From contig MU130379.1 in assembly GCA_015039465.1 (NCBI GenBank), forward strand, positions 62,001-126,000: a stretch of 64,000 nt of DNA, read 5' to 3'. Below are positions 32,901-43,380 of this stretch, one piece after another (the stretch's first letter is position 1; the number at the start of each line of letters is the position of its first letter). Below the pieces are notes generated by a model. It had not been told where the DNA came from. It ran no database searches and was given only the letters and a program-made list of their open reading frames with translations. The position numbers were made by a program, and so were the translations under genes. This stretch comes from Phlegmacium glaucopus. Its lineage: Eukaryota > Basidiomycota > Agaricomycetes > Agaricales > Cortinariaceae.

Positions 32901-33156
32901 AATCGATAGAGAACCTGGGGGCAGTTACGAAAAACGACTGCATGGGCGCAGTGATAGTCTTCTTCTCCCCCGAAGCATTAATTTCCTGCTTCGCGTTGAT
33001 ATTGTACATTCCTGTAGCGAGTCCAGGGGAGTAAAACGAGTACAATTGCATTTCTCCGGGTCCAAGCGTCGGGAGTTCGCCCTTTTTGAGCTTTCGCAAT
33101 GAATGACGAATAACTCGATGGCGAACACCGGTGGCAGAACTAACCGAGGCGTCCAT
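29902..33156 (-). CDS. giant protein A, bacterial-like family of unknown function
   Basis: 1084 aa without intron from ATG at 33156 (MDASVSSATG); the frame stays open upstream to 33363 without an ATG. Visible landmarks: a beta-rich amino region with ALATGMYNINAKQE-like text, FFVTAPRFSID near 95-110, LPHIVFNDPHLPWQTAIG and IPWLAVIAFEQSE near 150-195, CVVHLVSLDAVNSV and LVSLFSWTYDCLP near 335-370, and an acidic-Ser linker before a separate C-terminal beta domain (SCLLSVAPGMYDAKML). I recall large uncharacterised bacterial proteins with the same sequence of GPRF, LPH, LPW, PWLA and HLVSL motifs, but could not check. No signal peptide or membrane segment. Its likely partners are the genes at 39214-53186. 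Function unknown. Confidence 0.8.
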   Translation of the reverse strand: MDASVSSATGVRHRVIRHSLRKLKKGELPTLGPGEMQLYSFYSPGLATGMYNINAKQEINASGEKKTITAPMQSFFVTAPRFSIDSNLIHSTFPLPGVSAHPNILPHIVFNDPHLPWQTAIGTIDDSDIMRIPWLAVIAFEQSELHMTADDTVFPQGFGSDSKQSFTMSSRMTLATLTRSGLHCIVPNLDQAFAEDPSLPNTKVDVIFPKKDLFLALFSVSASSPSIDLDRYKYLAHARQVNTTHMTDSGVIDEGTFSIVFSHRTGPHFGSDASPTTPKPCVVHLVSLDAVNSVPKSSLTSGYTRAALVSLFSWTYDCLPPETLNFEDVMRKVGKNCKAFGTPKAIRHRVVEVPVLVRKRIHDGYTLLRYRVQTGEETVALMRGPLTPCIGPDTPWLDVHSNTGEDLQIIDKNLGLIDISYSAAWQLGKSLAIADQAFCAALLRIRSDVYNYSNEQAKQEKLSSVFEAATSDRVIKSLPTTLLNLTEVASNEPTALRWARTSLIHSRYKHLGRHHDSKPDKAKRFQRHLAERVHFIASATDGTSYTEFNDPNSTDWSLVLDWLMDKIYLDGIPPYYLIPDPTWLPSECIRFFHVDRKWLNALVDGALSIANHLDKDDRSREAIKKQLQNYLSLNIHPNLKHPPQTPVYGFFLRSVAVDVFPDLVVRAKWDASNPKAEVLRQENIRKDVMFCLLDRTPNSAELDQLTISQPPHQQCFAFGHDGTFTDKSFELVLRKVYGVHTEKSMEEIRPSTSYVRDDNGVCDIYDWNWRTIYLDKFAKVVQRTLETAHKNDSDIYDKETNAALIGIELNDPIYKLTFTSQSPSSDSEAVRLPAEEAPAIGYDEETAHPSVRSQRSHIPPSPSQSSLHKSGLPPQSLLVHAKDAVANVKSVTSSDTTTPATESDTYDSMETCSPRFSPLCFACGDIPSTIPEDDDFKPVLLDPNGTDIIFRLVRSSSSDDSASTDYISAIKVTIPLGNESSCLLSVAPGMYDAKMLNNPRLLPLIRTNAKSVTVELIPKPATGLTLLSHNKDLSFVIKRTTLNSAAENVTIDVVELYTTEGGNSKVATSDIEYVYVDANDDSYE

Positions 33157-33835
33157 TGCGGCCCAAGTACAGCTGACACGCCGCCGGTCATTATAAGGGC
33201 TGTTCAGTAGTGGGAGGCACTCACCGTCGCTGGCAGCGTCTAGTAGTAGTTGAGTGAATTGACAGATAGGAAGAGGAGGTAAATCGTGCCCTAGAGACCT
33301 TCCCGAATCCCAGATCCCAGTACTGTCGAAATGGATCTTTTTACTCAGAGCCCAAGCGCTCAAGCGCTCAAGTAGCGAACAAATTGCGTTTTTCGATATC
33401 TAAGATGACAAAAGTTCCAGTCCCCGGGGTCCTATCAGGGGGATCTAAACTTAGTGTGCCTTCAATCACCGTGACCGGAACCAGATCAACACTGATCAAC
33501 ACGGAAATATCCAGACATCGTGTCCACCATCAATTCATTTCTATAAGTTTCTATACAATCACAAGATCTCGTTCTCACTTCTTTCTGCTTCTTGTTTTCC
33601 AATGAGATCTAGATCTATTCTCTCTATGGCGAATTTATCCGAAATATTCAGAATCACCGTGTGGGAAACAGTACGTCTAATACCGAGTATTCCGTGCCTG
33701 CGTAAAACGTGTTTCCTTGAGCCTTTCTATGATATCCGACGGGGATTGAATCTTCCTTCAAAGTCCATTTGAGACCTTTTTCCCGTTATTTAGATAAATA
33801 GACAGATTTCGCTGCTATCGTTTCTCCATTTCATT
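33157..33835. promoter_or_regulatory. divergent intergenic region between gene A and the lectin-like gene
   Basis: The 680-bp space separates two divergent starts and should hold both promoters. TATA elements were not clear. The part to 33363 is also open in the frame of gene A, so its true start could lie further upstream, perhaps after an intron. Confidence 0.35.
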
Positions 33836-34588
33836 ATGACGTCCCCTCTCACCACCACCGACTATCGTATCCAGAGCGTTGACTTCCTGACGTATATCGA
33901 GAGACCGAGACACTCAAATTATGCTGAAATGCGGCCATTCAAAGATGGCATCACCATGCAACAAGTTAGCGTCCTTAGTAGGATTGATTTCACATTGTTT
34001 AACTAATAAATGTAGTGGAGGTTCGTTGACGCTGGTGGCAATAATAACTTCTACATCAAGAACGTCAAAACCAATGAATATTTAAGCTATTCTTGGTCGT
34101 TGAACATTTCTTATGTGCTTGGTTCTACTACGACGACGGTGTGGACCGTTGTATTAGATGGCGATTCATATTTGTACGCTCAAGGGTGTCAGTCTTCGGT
34201 AAATGATCTAGCGCTAACTTTATTTAAAAAGGATAACATTAAAAACCGACCCCGCGTATCGAGTCCGAAGCACCGGTGCTACAACCCAAGTCGTAATGGA
34301 GAAAATTAGCACGGTTTGAAATTTCTATATACCTGTGTATCTTCGTTTCCACTAACAAGAAGTTGTAGGGCTACGATAACGAAAAATGGAATTTAATTCC
34401 TGTCAATCCTCTACCTGTCGAAAACAACCCCTTAAGTACAGGATATTAGAATTCGCTCTTTTAATGGTCTCTATCTCATGACCTTTCCGAGTGATGATGC
34501 TGGCGAGGATGCGAGTGTGTATATCAGATCACAGGAAGGCACATCAAACCTATTCCAAACATCAGGGAAAAAAAAGATGTTTCTGTAG
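33836..34588 (+). CDS. beta-trefoil (ricin B-type) lectin-like gene, possibly decayed
   Basis: Exon 1 (33836-33964) MTSPLTTTDYRIQSVDFLTY ends FKDGITMQQ; intron 33965-34015; exon 2 starts WRFVDAGGNNNFYIKNVKT with EYLSYSW and VWTVVLDGDSYLY. Later exons read LKTDPAYRVRSTGATTQVV, then after a TTGTAG acceptor (34368) YDNEKWNLIPVNPLPVENN, and IRSFNGLYLMTFPSDDAGED. The repeated Y-x-I-x-N and W-x-(F/V/I) pattern is that of beta-trefoil carbohydrate-binding proteins common in mushrooms. The join near 34200-34240 needs a very short intron or a frameshift, so the copy may be non-functional. It lies between genes A and B; whether it belongs with them is unknown. Confidence 0.5.
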
Positions 34589-34918
34589 TGCATAGTAGGT
34601 ATGGTAGACCAAATACACTGGTACACAAGTCCCCTCATCAGTAAGTCCGGTAGTTTTGTGCATCATCTCAGTAGTCTCTAGTAGTTTCTGGTAGTTTCTC
34701 TATATGGTTACATAGCAGCCAATATATTATTCTACCAGAACTACTAACCTCTTTGTAGCTACAGTTTTTTCCTGTTGTCCTCAGCTCAACCATAATTTTC
34801 AGGAAAATAAAATGTTATTGTAGATGTAGTTAACAATGATACAGAATGTCTACAGAGCTTCCAAAATTCTACCCGTAAAGAGCAAGCACCCATTTCCCAG
34901 CTGCCCGACATGTCAATG

Positions 34919-35125
34919 TACGCGTCTTGGGTGTTGGCGGACGTGTCTGGGCGTTGGTGGACGTGTTTGGGTGTTGGTGGACGTGTCTGGGTGACGTCGT
35001 AGGTGTTTGGGCGTCGTCGTACGCGTCTGGGTGTTGGTGGACGCGTCTGGGTGACGTCCTACGTGTGTGAGGTTCATCGTATGTGTGGGTGTCGTCGTAC
35101 GCGTCGTGCGTTGTTTGTCGTCCAT
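34919..35125 (-). repeat. minisatellite, about 21 bp
   Basis: Degenerate tandem units of the form GGTGTTGGTGGACGTGTCTG, with GTCGT-rich variants. Frames through it give His/Pro/Thr repeats and are not genes. Confidence 0.75.
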
Positions 35126-35169
35126 TATGGTTGTTATTCATCGTATACGACCTGTTATAGCATGTCAGT

Positions 35170-35231
35170 AACTGATTAAAATAGAATAAAAAAAAAATAC
35201 CCCCCGAGTGGGGGGGTTACCGTTGCTACGT
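35170..35231 (-). repeat. hairpin repeat copy 1 (minus orientation)
   Basis: C6-GAGT-G7 inverted pair at 35200-35216, read on the minus strand as GGTAAC then C-run, loop, G-run, TA and a T-rich tail. The upstream flank matches copies at 58.6 and 59.4 kb. Confidence 0.75.
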
Positions 35232-35379
35232 GTCGTCGTCATCAGCGTTGTACTGCGGTCATTCTTGTTTCGTTGTACACGTTGTACAGGGTCGTTGTGT
35301 CGTTGTACACGTCGTATGTCATTGTTGTTTCGTTGGACACGTCGTACGTCGTCGTGGTACGCGCCGTTCATGTTGTTTG

Positions 35380-35480
35380 AAAAAAAAAAAAAAAAAAGTG
35401 TTAGTAGTGAATTAATGTAGAAGAAAATAAAAAAATACCCCCCTCACCAGGGGGAGTTACCGTTGTTACATGAAAGTTGT
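35380..35480 (-). repeat. hairpin repeat copy 2 (minus orientation)
   Basis: C6-TCACCA-G5 at 35438-35454. On the minus strand it reads CATGTAACAACGGTAAC, hairpin, TATTTTTTTATTTT, then AATTCACTACTAACAC. The last part is shared with the copies at 58.6 and 59.4 kb. Confidence 0.8.
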
Positions 35481-35489
35481 CGTTGTCGT

Positions 35490-36770
35490 CGTGCTGCCGT
35501 CGTTGTTGTGTTGCAGCCGTCGTTCATTGTTGCTATTGTTGCTGTTGTTGTGTAGTGGGGCATTAGTACATAGTAAAAGTCGATACAAATTGACTTACCT
35601 TTTATGACCACAGACGATGCATAGCAAAAAAAAATTACTCACATGGATGGCAGAAACAGTGATGAGGTTGCGGTTCAAAAGAAAAGTTAGGAAACAAACA
35701 TGCATTATGGTTTGTTTGGATTTGTCGGAGTTTGAATGAACTTCGCACAAAATTGTTGATTCCCGTGATCCAAATCTGCTTTGATTGTGTGCTCAATTTC
35801 AACCCCTTTTGAATATAAATTAATCCAGCCATCACTAAATAGTAATAGCTATCAATGATTAAATAAGAGTAAAGTAATGGAGCCAGAAATATACTTTGCT
35901 CTACTGAATTAGAAGGGTGAACAATTGGGTCTATCATTGTCTATGAGATAAATGAGCAAGGGTACCGGGACTATGGACTACTATGGACAAGTGAGAGAAG
36001 GGTACCAAGACTATGGAAAAATAGGCAAAGGGTACAGGGTACTACTTGGAGCAATGCAAGCTACCAACTTTCCACAATAACTACTGAAGCTATCTAGCCC
36101 ATCAGCAAACTACAGAACTTTATTTTTTTTCCTGATGAAGAGTAAGCAATTTCGTGTCATATTTGTACAGCCAGTCCAATATATATACTATGCCTAGTGG
36201 TTGGTTACTCAACGAACCAATGGTTTGTACGTCATTCTAAGTTCTGGGGAAAGTTCGAAGCCGTACATGGGTTGTGGCAAAGCTCGCGATGCGCAAGGTG
36301 ACCGTATAGCCGCACTGGACAAGGAATTCGAGTGGTGCATCCAAAGCACAGGCTTATCATCCGCCTTCCTGTGAGCAAGACTCCTTTCTTATTCAGTTCG
36401 AATATACATGACATTTGCATGACATGACATTACGAGTCCCCTTTAGATAGAGGCTCGTTCTTATAAGCGGATGCGGCTTTCAAAGGTACTTGCCGGTAAC
36501 TTCCGTAATTGCACGTGTTGATGGTGATGGCCTTGTTTGCCGCGCGAAAACAATTTACTCATACCAATATAATTTCATTTGAAGGGACTCGTATATGCCA
36601 CGCGGAGCAATGGCCCACCCACAAGTGATTCAATAGGATAAGCCATTCCAAATCCAAATTGTCACTCAGTTTTAGAGATTATTCTCTCGATTCTGATAAG
36701 GATGTACGAGCTTTTACTTATTTCCATCAGGCTGCCTTTTAACTTTTCCTGTAGGTTTGTCTCGAACCCA
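35490..36770. other. intergenic, AT-rich, no confident gene
   Basis: Contains TTG/GTT trinucleotide runs near 35480-35560 and a repeated GGGTACC(A/G)GGACTATGGA phrase near 35960-36020. No family recognised. Confidence 0.5.
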
Positions 36771-36774
36771 GCGA

Positions 36775-37400
36775 TGTGAGTACCTTCCAAACAATGTTTA
36801 ATATATCTGTCAATTTAACTTTGTTGAATACTAGAATACTTATACCCAGTCAGCTATGGTTTTTCGAGAAATATGTGCCGCTCAGTTCCGAAAAGGTCCA
36901 TGGGAAACGCCAGCCTGGCATTGATGATGGAAGTTACCGCCTTCAAAATTGTCATGAGCCCGGGCCTACGGTTTACTGGACCTTGGTTGGTGTCGCTCCG
37001 CGAATCACAAGCAATATATCCACTAGAAAAACTAAGGTTGAGTTGTTTTATTGAGTTGGTGCTTCCACACCCATGTAACCGGTGTACTTGACAGTTTTCG
37101 CTCAGATACAAGAGCGCGAACAGCGCTGAGTTTACCCTCACTTATGAAGAAGTCTCTTCCGACGGTACATCAACCACCTACCATAAAGTTGCTGATGTCG
37201 GTAGGTACTTGGGTTGTGCCACCCTTGCAACAGCCTTGGTGCTTCTCAAGGAAAACGAAGACGACCCTGGATATTAGTACGTTGGTAAACCTTTGATTTA
37301 TATACGGTAATAATTTATTTGTGGATGCAGCATTTGCAGACCCGATTCTGGCTATCCTCGCAAGGTTATCAGCAGCCGTATTTTCAAAACCGATGGAAAA
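36775..37400 (+). CDS. possible lectin-like or unknown multi-exon gene remnant
   Basis: An exon starting near 36850 after a CCCAG acceptor reads LWFFEKYVPLSSEKVHGKR and DDGSYRLQNCHEPGPTVYW. A later one after TTGACAG (37094) reads FSLRYKSANSAEFTLTYEEV and then a hydrophobic run GCATLATALVLL. The W-F and DGxYRLQN text weakly recalls beta-trefoil proteins such as the gene at 33836. Start, end and integrity are uncertain. Confidence 0.3.
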
Positions 37401-39213
37401 ACGAACTATGTTTGTCATGTTTATCTCATCTGTATCGGCTCGCTGCTCATCACTCTGTAGTTTTCTATTGATAATATGGTAGAGGGAAATGAGATGCAGA
37501 TGTGGAAAATTGTGTCGACTTGGATCGACGAAAGAAATATATGAACTTCGGCCTTGTATTTTAAATATTGTCTATCCATTAAACTTAGCTTGGAGACTTT
37601 GGGCTCGTCGAGAATTGTCTTATAAAGGCCTCCATGGTGTTAACCAACCACTTCGATAGTCTCATACGGCAAGTCACGATGATCATGCACTATCGAACGG
37701 TTCTTTTTTCGCCATGAAAAAATTTCCGTTCGGCGGTGCCAACAGCAGACATGGGTATACGACAATGAGGATCTGCTACGGTTAAGGGCGGTGAAAATGA
37801 CCCAACCCCGTTCAAGTTAACCGTTTATGCACAGGTCTCAATGTTCTCACATGCACTGCCCTATGGCATCCCGTTTACACCAATATTGACGAATACCCAT
37901 TTCTGAAGAAACCATACAAGGCTAATTCTTGCCAGTGGATTTACCCAGAGGTTACCCAGGGGGTATTGTAATGTAATCATTTTTGCACAAATAGGGCGTA
38001 GATTTTGGGTTAAGAATACTAAGGAAAAAGTCCGGATTTTGTCGCTTCTCATGACAAACTATTCACGAAAGTCGTGATTCTTTACTCGGAATAAGTAGTC
38101 CGCATTGGCAGGAAAACATGTCATATTTGAAGAAAAAATTGATCTTATCAACATTTGGTTCCGGAAGGTACGAAAATTAAAAGAGAAATTGAATCTTATG
38201 AATGGAGGTAAAGCCTCACCTAGATCTTAACCACAATATATTCTTGACATATTTATGTAAATGTCGCTGTGTCCGAATGATGACCATGGGAGAATTTCCA
38301 GGGAACGACATTAAAAGTAAGGCATCTGATAAGGTAGACTCGGAGTTTATAGAACACTCTTGGGAATAATTGTCTTCAAAGGATGACCTGAAGTCCAGGG
38401 CGTCCTTGAATAGAATCCCGTGAGAAATTTCGAGTCGGGCGCCTGCAGTGCGTCTGATAGGCGCCTGATAAGATAGAGTTCATAGAACACTCTTGGCCCT
38501 TGGGAATAATTGTCTTCAAACTTGAAGGATGATCATGGGTCTGCCAGTGTGTGCATCGTGTGCAAGTGTCACCTGGAATCCACCGACAGACACGGCGTTC
38601 TTGAATAGAATCCTATCAGAAATTCGAGCCTTCCCGTATCTGTCAACTGAGCTCAGAATATAAAAGTGCCTGCATCTCGACGCGGACCCCATGTATACCA
38701 TTCTTACATAACTGATTCAAATTACTCATATCGTAAACATTGGGGAAAAAAAACTTGCCCACATTGCCGACCCGATGGCACTCCTGTAGCTGCTAATTAC
38801 GAGCAGAAGAGTAAAAACGAGCAAGCGAGTTTTGGGAAATCCTTAGGCACGGTGTGGCAGTGCCATCTGTCAACGGATTAGATCGATTAGATAGTAAACA
38901 AGTACAAGTAGACCCAGTGTGACGGTCTGGTTACAGGCCCAGTAAACCAACATCTAACCCTTGTGATAGCTATAGCCCAGTTACACTATCCCAACGGTTG
39001 GACGTTGAACGTTGAACGTAGAACCGCTAGCCACGGAAGCTTGTGTGAGTGTAGATGTCGAGGAACTCGGGTTCTTCAATGACATTAATGACAGCTGATG
39101 AATAGATGAATCTTTCTCCAAATTTTCTTTAGGTCACACGTTCAACGGTGATTTTTTCCTGAAATAGTCATGGCGGCTCTTGCGAGTCCTTTGCTAATTG
39201 TTTCTCTTCCACA
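37401..39213. other. intergenic before gene B, with a degenerate direct repeat
   Basis: No convincing gene. At about 38325-38435 and 38463-38635 the phrases ATAGAACACTCTTGG, GAATAATTGTCTTCAAA and CTTGAATAGAATCC recur in the same order, marking an old direct duplication of roughly 110-170 bp with an insertion in copy 2. The last 200 bp should contain the gene B promoter. Confidence 0.55.
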
Positions 39214-42200
39214 ATGTCGACACACAACGTCTGCGTCCCAATGAAACTGGACGCCTTTCGCTTGAATCCTGCGGCATGCAATGATCCTTCTCGTCTGGGT
39301 CCCATCTCCCAACCAGAGTACATCCACCTTCGCTTGGACGAAACTATCAGACATGATGTCCAGCACGATGTCGATCTCCATAATACTGCCCGAGGTCCAA
39401 CATACAGTGATCGCGTCACCGATCTCGCTACTGGCGAACTAAAAAGGAACAGGTTTGGAATATACCTTCATTGGCTCATTCCCCGCTTCTACAGAACTGG
39501 TCTTGCAGTTTCGCAGTCCTCTGAGCAGGATGCAGAAGATTTGAGAAGAAAACGTGGATATCGATCAGTGGATGAGAGTGGCGGTGACCCCGATCCCCAA
39601 TCTCCTACCTATCGTCCTCTCCCGACCCGATGGGTCGTTTTGCGCCATCTCCTCTCGAAAACGCCTCAAAAAGCAAACATACCTGAATTCCAAGCGTTTA
39701 TAATAGAGTCTGATCGTCTTCGGACGATGGATCAGCTTGGTCCTGAAGTTGATATACAGGTCGACGTGTCTCCGTTCGTCTATATGGGAGGAGATCGCCA
39801 GACCCTTGACCTCCAAGCGGAGACCTTCATCGGTTTTAAGCAACCACTGGATGACTGGACTGAAAGCACCGATTCCAAGATCCTGAGGGCACCGCTCTCG
39901 GTGCTAAACAGCGTTAATCCACTTTTAGCCGATTACCAGCCCCACAACAGCAACGTCTTCTCCATGATCGACAATTTTGCATATGACGATGGTACATCCC
40001 GTCCAGCGTACTTGGAGAGTGCGAAGGCGAACTACTACGTCATCGGCTGGCATCCTCATACCCGCGATGATCCTTTCCATCTCTTTGATCAGCCATTACC
40101 TTACCCAACCCATGCCGATCGCCTTAACGCTTGCTTCATGAAATTCGCAGATAGCTCGTCAAGCAATGTTAGCGACTGGGCCGAGAGCTCTTTGTCGTTG
40201 AATGACCTAACCCACACCATTGCTCACGGCGCGATCTATGAAGTTGAGTGGGATTTAAATAAAAAACCGGCGAAAGTCCCAGCAGATGACATCGCTCGCT
40301 CGTACAATGCTTGTTCTCCTGTTGCGGTTGGGGTCAATCCTATAGACGCCTTGCTAGCAGTTACGCACGCTCATGCGCTTACAGTTGATAGCAATAAAAG
40401 CTCTAATGATGACTCGAAGCCTGACCCCCTTGCGCAAGACATCCTCTCATTACAAACACTTATCATAAAGCAGGAGGAGGACCCAGACTCTCAATTACAA
40501 GGTGCAGATATTTTATATGATTCGTACTTCAAGCCATCCGACGGTGGACAGCGATGGCACGTTTCTGGAACTGCGACGGGTACGGAGGATGGAAAGAGGC
40601 CCACTATCCCAGCCGCTCAGGAGTTAAAGGATCTCAACACGGTGAATGAGTATCAGCTGGCGCTTGACCACTGTACGCGCGAGATGAAATGGCTGCAGTG
40701 GCTGATCTGGGCAGAGTGGTGGAAGTTCGTTACTTACCGCCGGCCGCGCACAGAAGACGAGAAGGAAGATATAAAAGTAAAAGTCGATGATATGTTCAAT
40801 CGCCACTCGGAGCTCAATAGTCAAACTTCTATATGGAAGACCAGAATGTCCAATATCATCAGTCTGTACAACTGGGAATGCGTTGCCTCTCCCAGGTTTT
40901 ATGGCTCGAGGGACCCGACCTTGCTGCTCTGTGGCATAAAGAGCGGCTGGCCCACCGACTATGATGATTTCTTGAAGGTTCGACTTGATTCTCAGCTCGT
41001 CACTGTTGACGACATATATGACGGAAACCCTGAAGGATGGTCGGATGTTTTAATCGCCCTCTCAAAAGTTTCGCAGAAACTACCGGCCTCAATACAGGAT
41101 GCTGCAAAGGCTTTGCTTACAGAGTTTTATGTTCTTCGGCCAGTCCCCAAGAATACGCTACATCTACGCTCATCGCCTACCGACAATATCTTATACCCTC
41201 TCTACCATGATTGTGGTCCTGATGCCGATACCGCTGACTCGAATGAACAGCGTGTGTGGAGGGATCGGTGGAACGGGACACAGGCATGGTTCCCGCTTTT
41301 TGTTGAGTGGGAGATAGAATATTTCCATATCAATGCAGATTATTGGGTTCCTGCGCCACGCAGGTCGTACGGGCCGCCCAAACTATATGCCCAAATCGAT
41401 CAGGATAAGGACATCAGCAATATCACGAATAAACGTCTCATTTCAGGCCGATCACTCGCCCTCCCCCAGACAACTGCCATGCTTAAACAAAAGGTGGAAC
41501 AACTATTGAAGAACAACAGCAAGACTTCGGCAGATCTCGGCGGACTGCATGCGTTGATCAACAAACTCGAATTCTTGACGATGACAATCTCGGGCGTTTC
41601 TGGTCAATTGACCACAGGGAACCGTGGTACGTGCAAGGTTGCATACGTTCATGAGAGTTGAGTTAATGTAATGGCGACAGGTTCTCATGTGAGTCCCACT
41701 ATGTATCGTTCAGGATACGGACCACAGCCGCTTGAAGAGGCCATTGTTGCCAGTAAAAATGTAATCAACAAAAACGCGATTTCTTTGATGATCAACACCA
41801 CAATCACTCCCTTCGGTGACTTCCCTGATTTTTCTGATGCACAGTGTTCGCCATTCAAACCTGCCACACATGGTCAATTCAGATTTACGAAGCTCAATAT
41901 TATTGATATGTTCGGTCAAGCAGTTTCTGCGATTGATCCTACCCCTAAAGTCCCGCCCCCTCTCTATCCGTATATCAGCGAGTATTACCAATGCACTCCA
42001 GATGCCTCCGTCTCTAAGCCTGAGACTCGTACAGTACTGGAAGACGGAGCCCAATTAATGCAACTCGGACCATACATGAATCAAGATAGTCGACTCAATA
42101 TGTGCTACGTCAAGTTGGATGAAGGAAAGAAATCCTGGTGGCCGGTGTCAGAATACGATAATCCAATTTGGGGATGGTTCGTTGTTAACTATGCAGACAG

Positions 42201-43380
42201 AGGGCTCCAAGTATTTTTGCCAGATGGGACGTTCTATCGAGAAATTCGCCTGCGTGGATCCGATGAAAGCTCGACGGGTGAATTTGATGGGGCTTCGACG
42301 GGTGGATCCGATGGAACCTCGGCGGGTGTTGCTGACTGGTTGCCTTTTGACCCTCCTGCAAACAACATCGATATTCCAATACTGCTCTCTAATCTTTTGA
42401 AAAAGTTTAGGCAAAGCGTCGTTTATCTGCAGGAGTTCTTCGATGTCATGGTTGGGGCTTTAGACTCGACGTTGTACACCCCCAACCAGTATGCGGGATA
42501 CTTTGCTGCCATAACGGGAAAACCGTTCGCTCTGGTCAGTGCCGGCGTGTCTCTGGAGTTATCTCACCCGCCCTATGTCAACCAATCCACAAGTGCTCCC
42601 TCAAACGCTCCCGCTGAACCTGGTTTGGAGAGCTATGGCTTTCAGATCAAGTTTGGTGACAGGGATAGGACCTTCGATGGTCTATTGGGATATTTTAAAG
42701 CAGACCAATCGTCCCCAACTAAATTTGACCTTGAAGACTTCTACACATATTTCCCCAGCGATGATGATGATGGCTTGACACAGCCAATCGACCCATATAG
42801 CTATCCCACTTTGACTCCTTACTACAACGAGCCTGGGTCTGGTTCTGGCGATTCTTATACAGTGAAGAACCCGCAAACGATTTTAAAGGAGTCCACCGAC
42901 AGGCTCACCGTGTTTGGGATGTTGGTCGATCCTTTTACTGTGGTTCACGCCTACACGAGTTTTCAGCCTGTTCAAGTCCTCCGATTACCTGAGTGGGCTT
43001 TGGAACAATCGCTGAAGAAAATCACCGCATTCTTTCACCTTGGGCCCATCATTATGCCACATGACGTGCCCTTGTACGATGCTCGCCGCAGGCTTGCATC
43101 GGGCTCAAGCTTGAACAATATCCCGGATGCTCAAGCTGATGCTCCCGGCTTTTCAATACCGGCAGTCGGTATTGCAGATTGGGCGTGGCTGCAGCCATAC
43201 TACCATAGTACTGATGATAGTACCGATGCATCGCCAATTGCTTACAACCCATTCTCGCTTACTGCCATTGATGATCAACCCAAACTTGGACCTACTCCGT
43301 ATACCGCTGTTGAGGGGTACCTTTACCTGAAGAAACCGATTACTAGCCCAAATGTCCAAGCTACACCTGGGCAAAATTGA
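39214..43380 (+). CDS. giant protein B, bacterial-like family of unknown function
   Basis: Two exons, 39214-41626 and 41681-43380, joined by a 54-nt intron (GTACGT ... CGACAG); the summed length 4113 nt is divisible by three and gives 1370 aa. The stop codon and ATG inside the intron would otherwise suggest two genes. Landmarks: MKLDAFRLNPAACND and ISQPEYIHLRLDETI near the start, FGIYLHWLIPRFYRTG near 85-100, PTRWVVLRHLL, QVDVSPFVYMGGD, NYYVIGWHP; in exon 2 FRFTKLNIIDMFGQAV and PIWGWFVVNYADRGLQVF. I recall bacterial and some ascomycete proteins with LHWMLPR and DAFGQ motifs in the same order, uncharacterised. No membrane segment or signal peptide. Same strand as the MBL-fold and DUF6603-type genes downstream. 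Confidence 0.85.
41627..41680 (+). other. intron of gene B
   Basis: 54 nt, GTACGT donor and GACAG acceptor, splitting a Gly codon (NRG|SHVS). It contains an in-frame stop and the false start ATG at 41671. Splicing restores one continuous frame. Confidence 0.85.

Noticed and set aside
41671..43380. A separate 569-aa gene starting at 41671
   Set aside because: Its ATG lies inside a well-formed intron and splicing joins it to the upstream frame.
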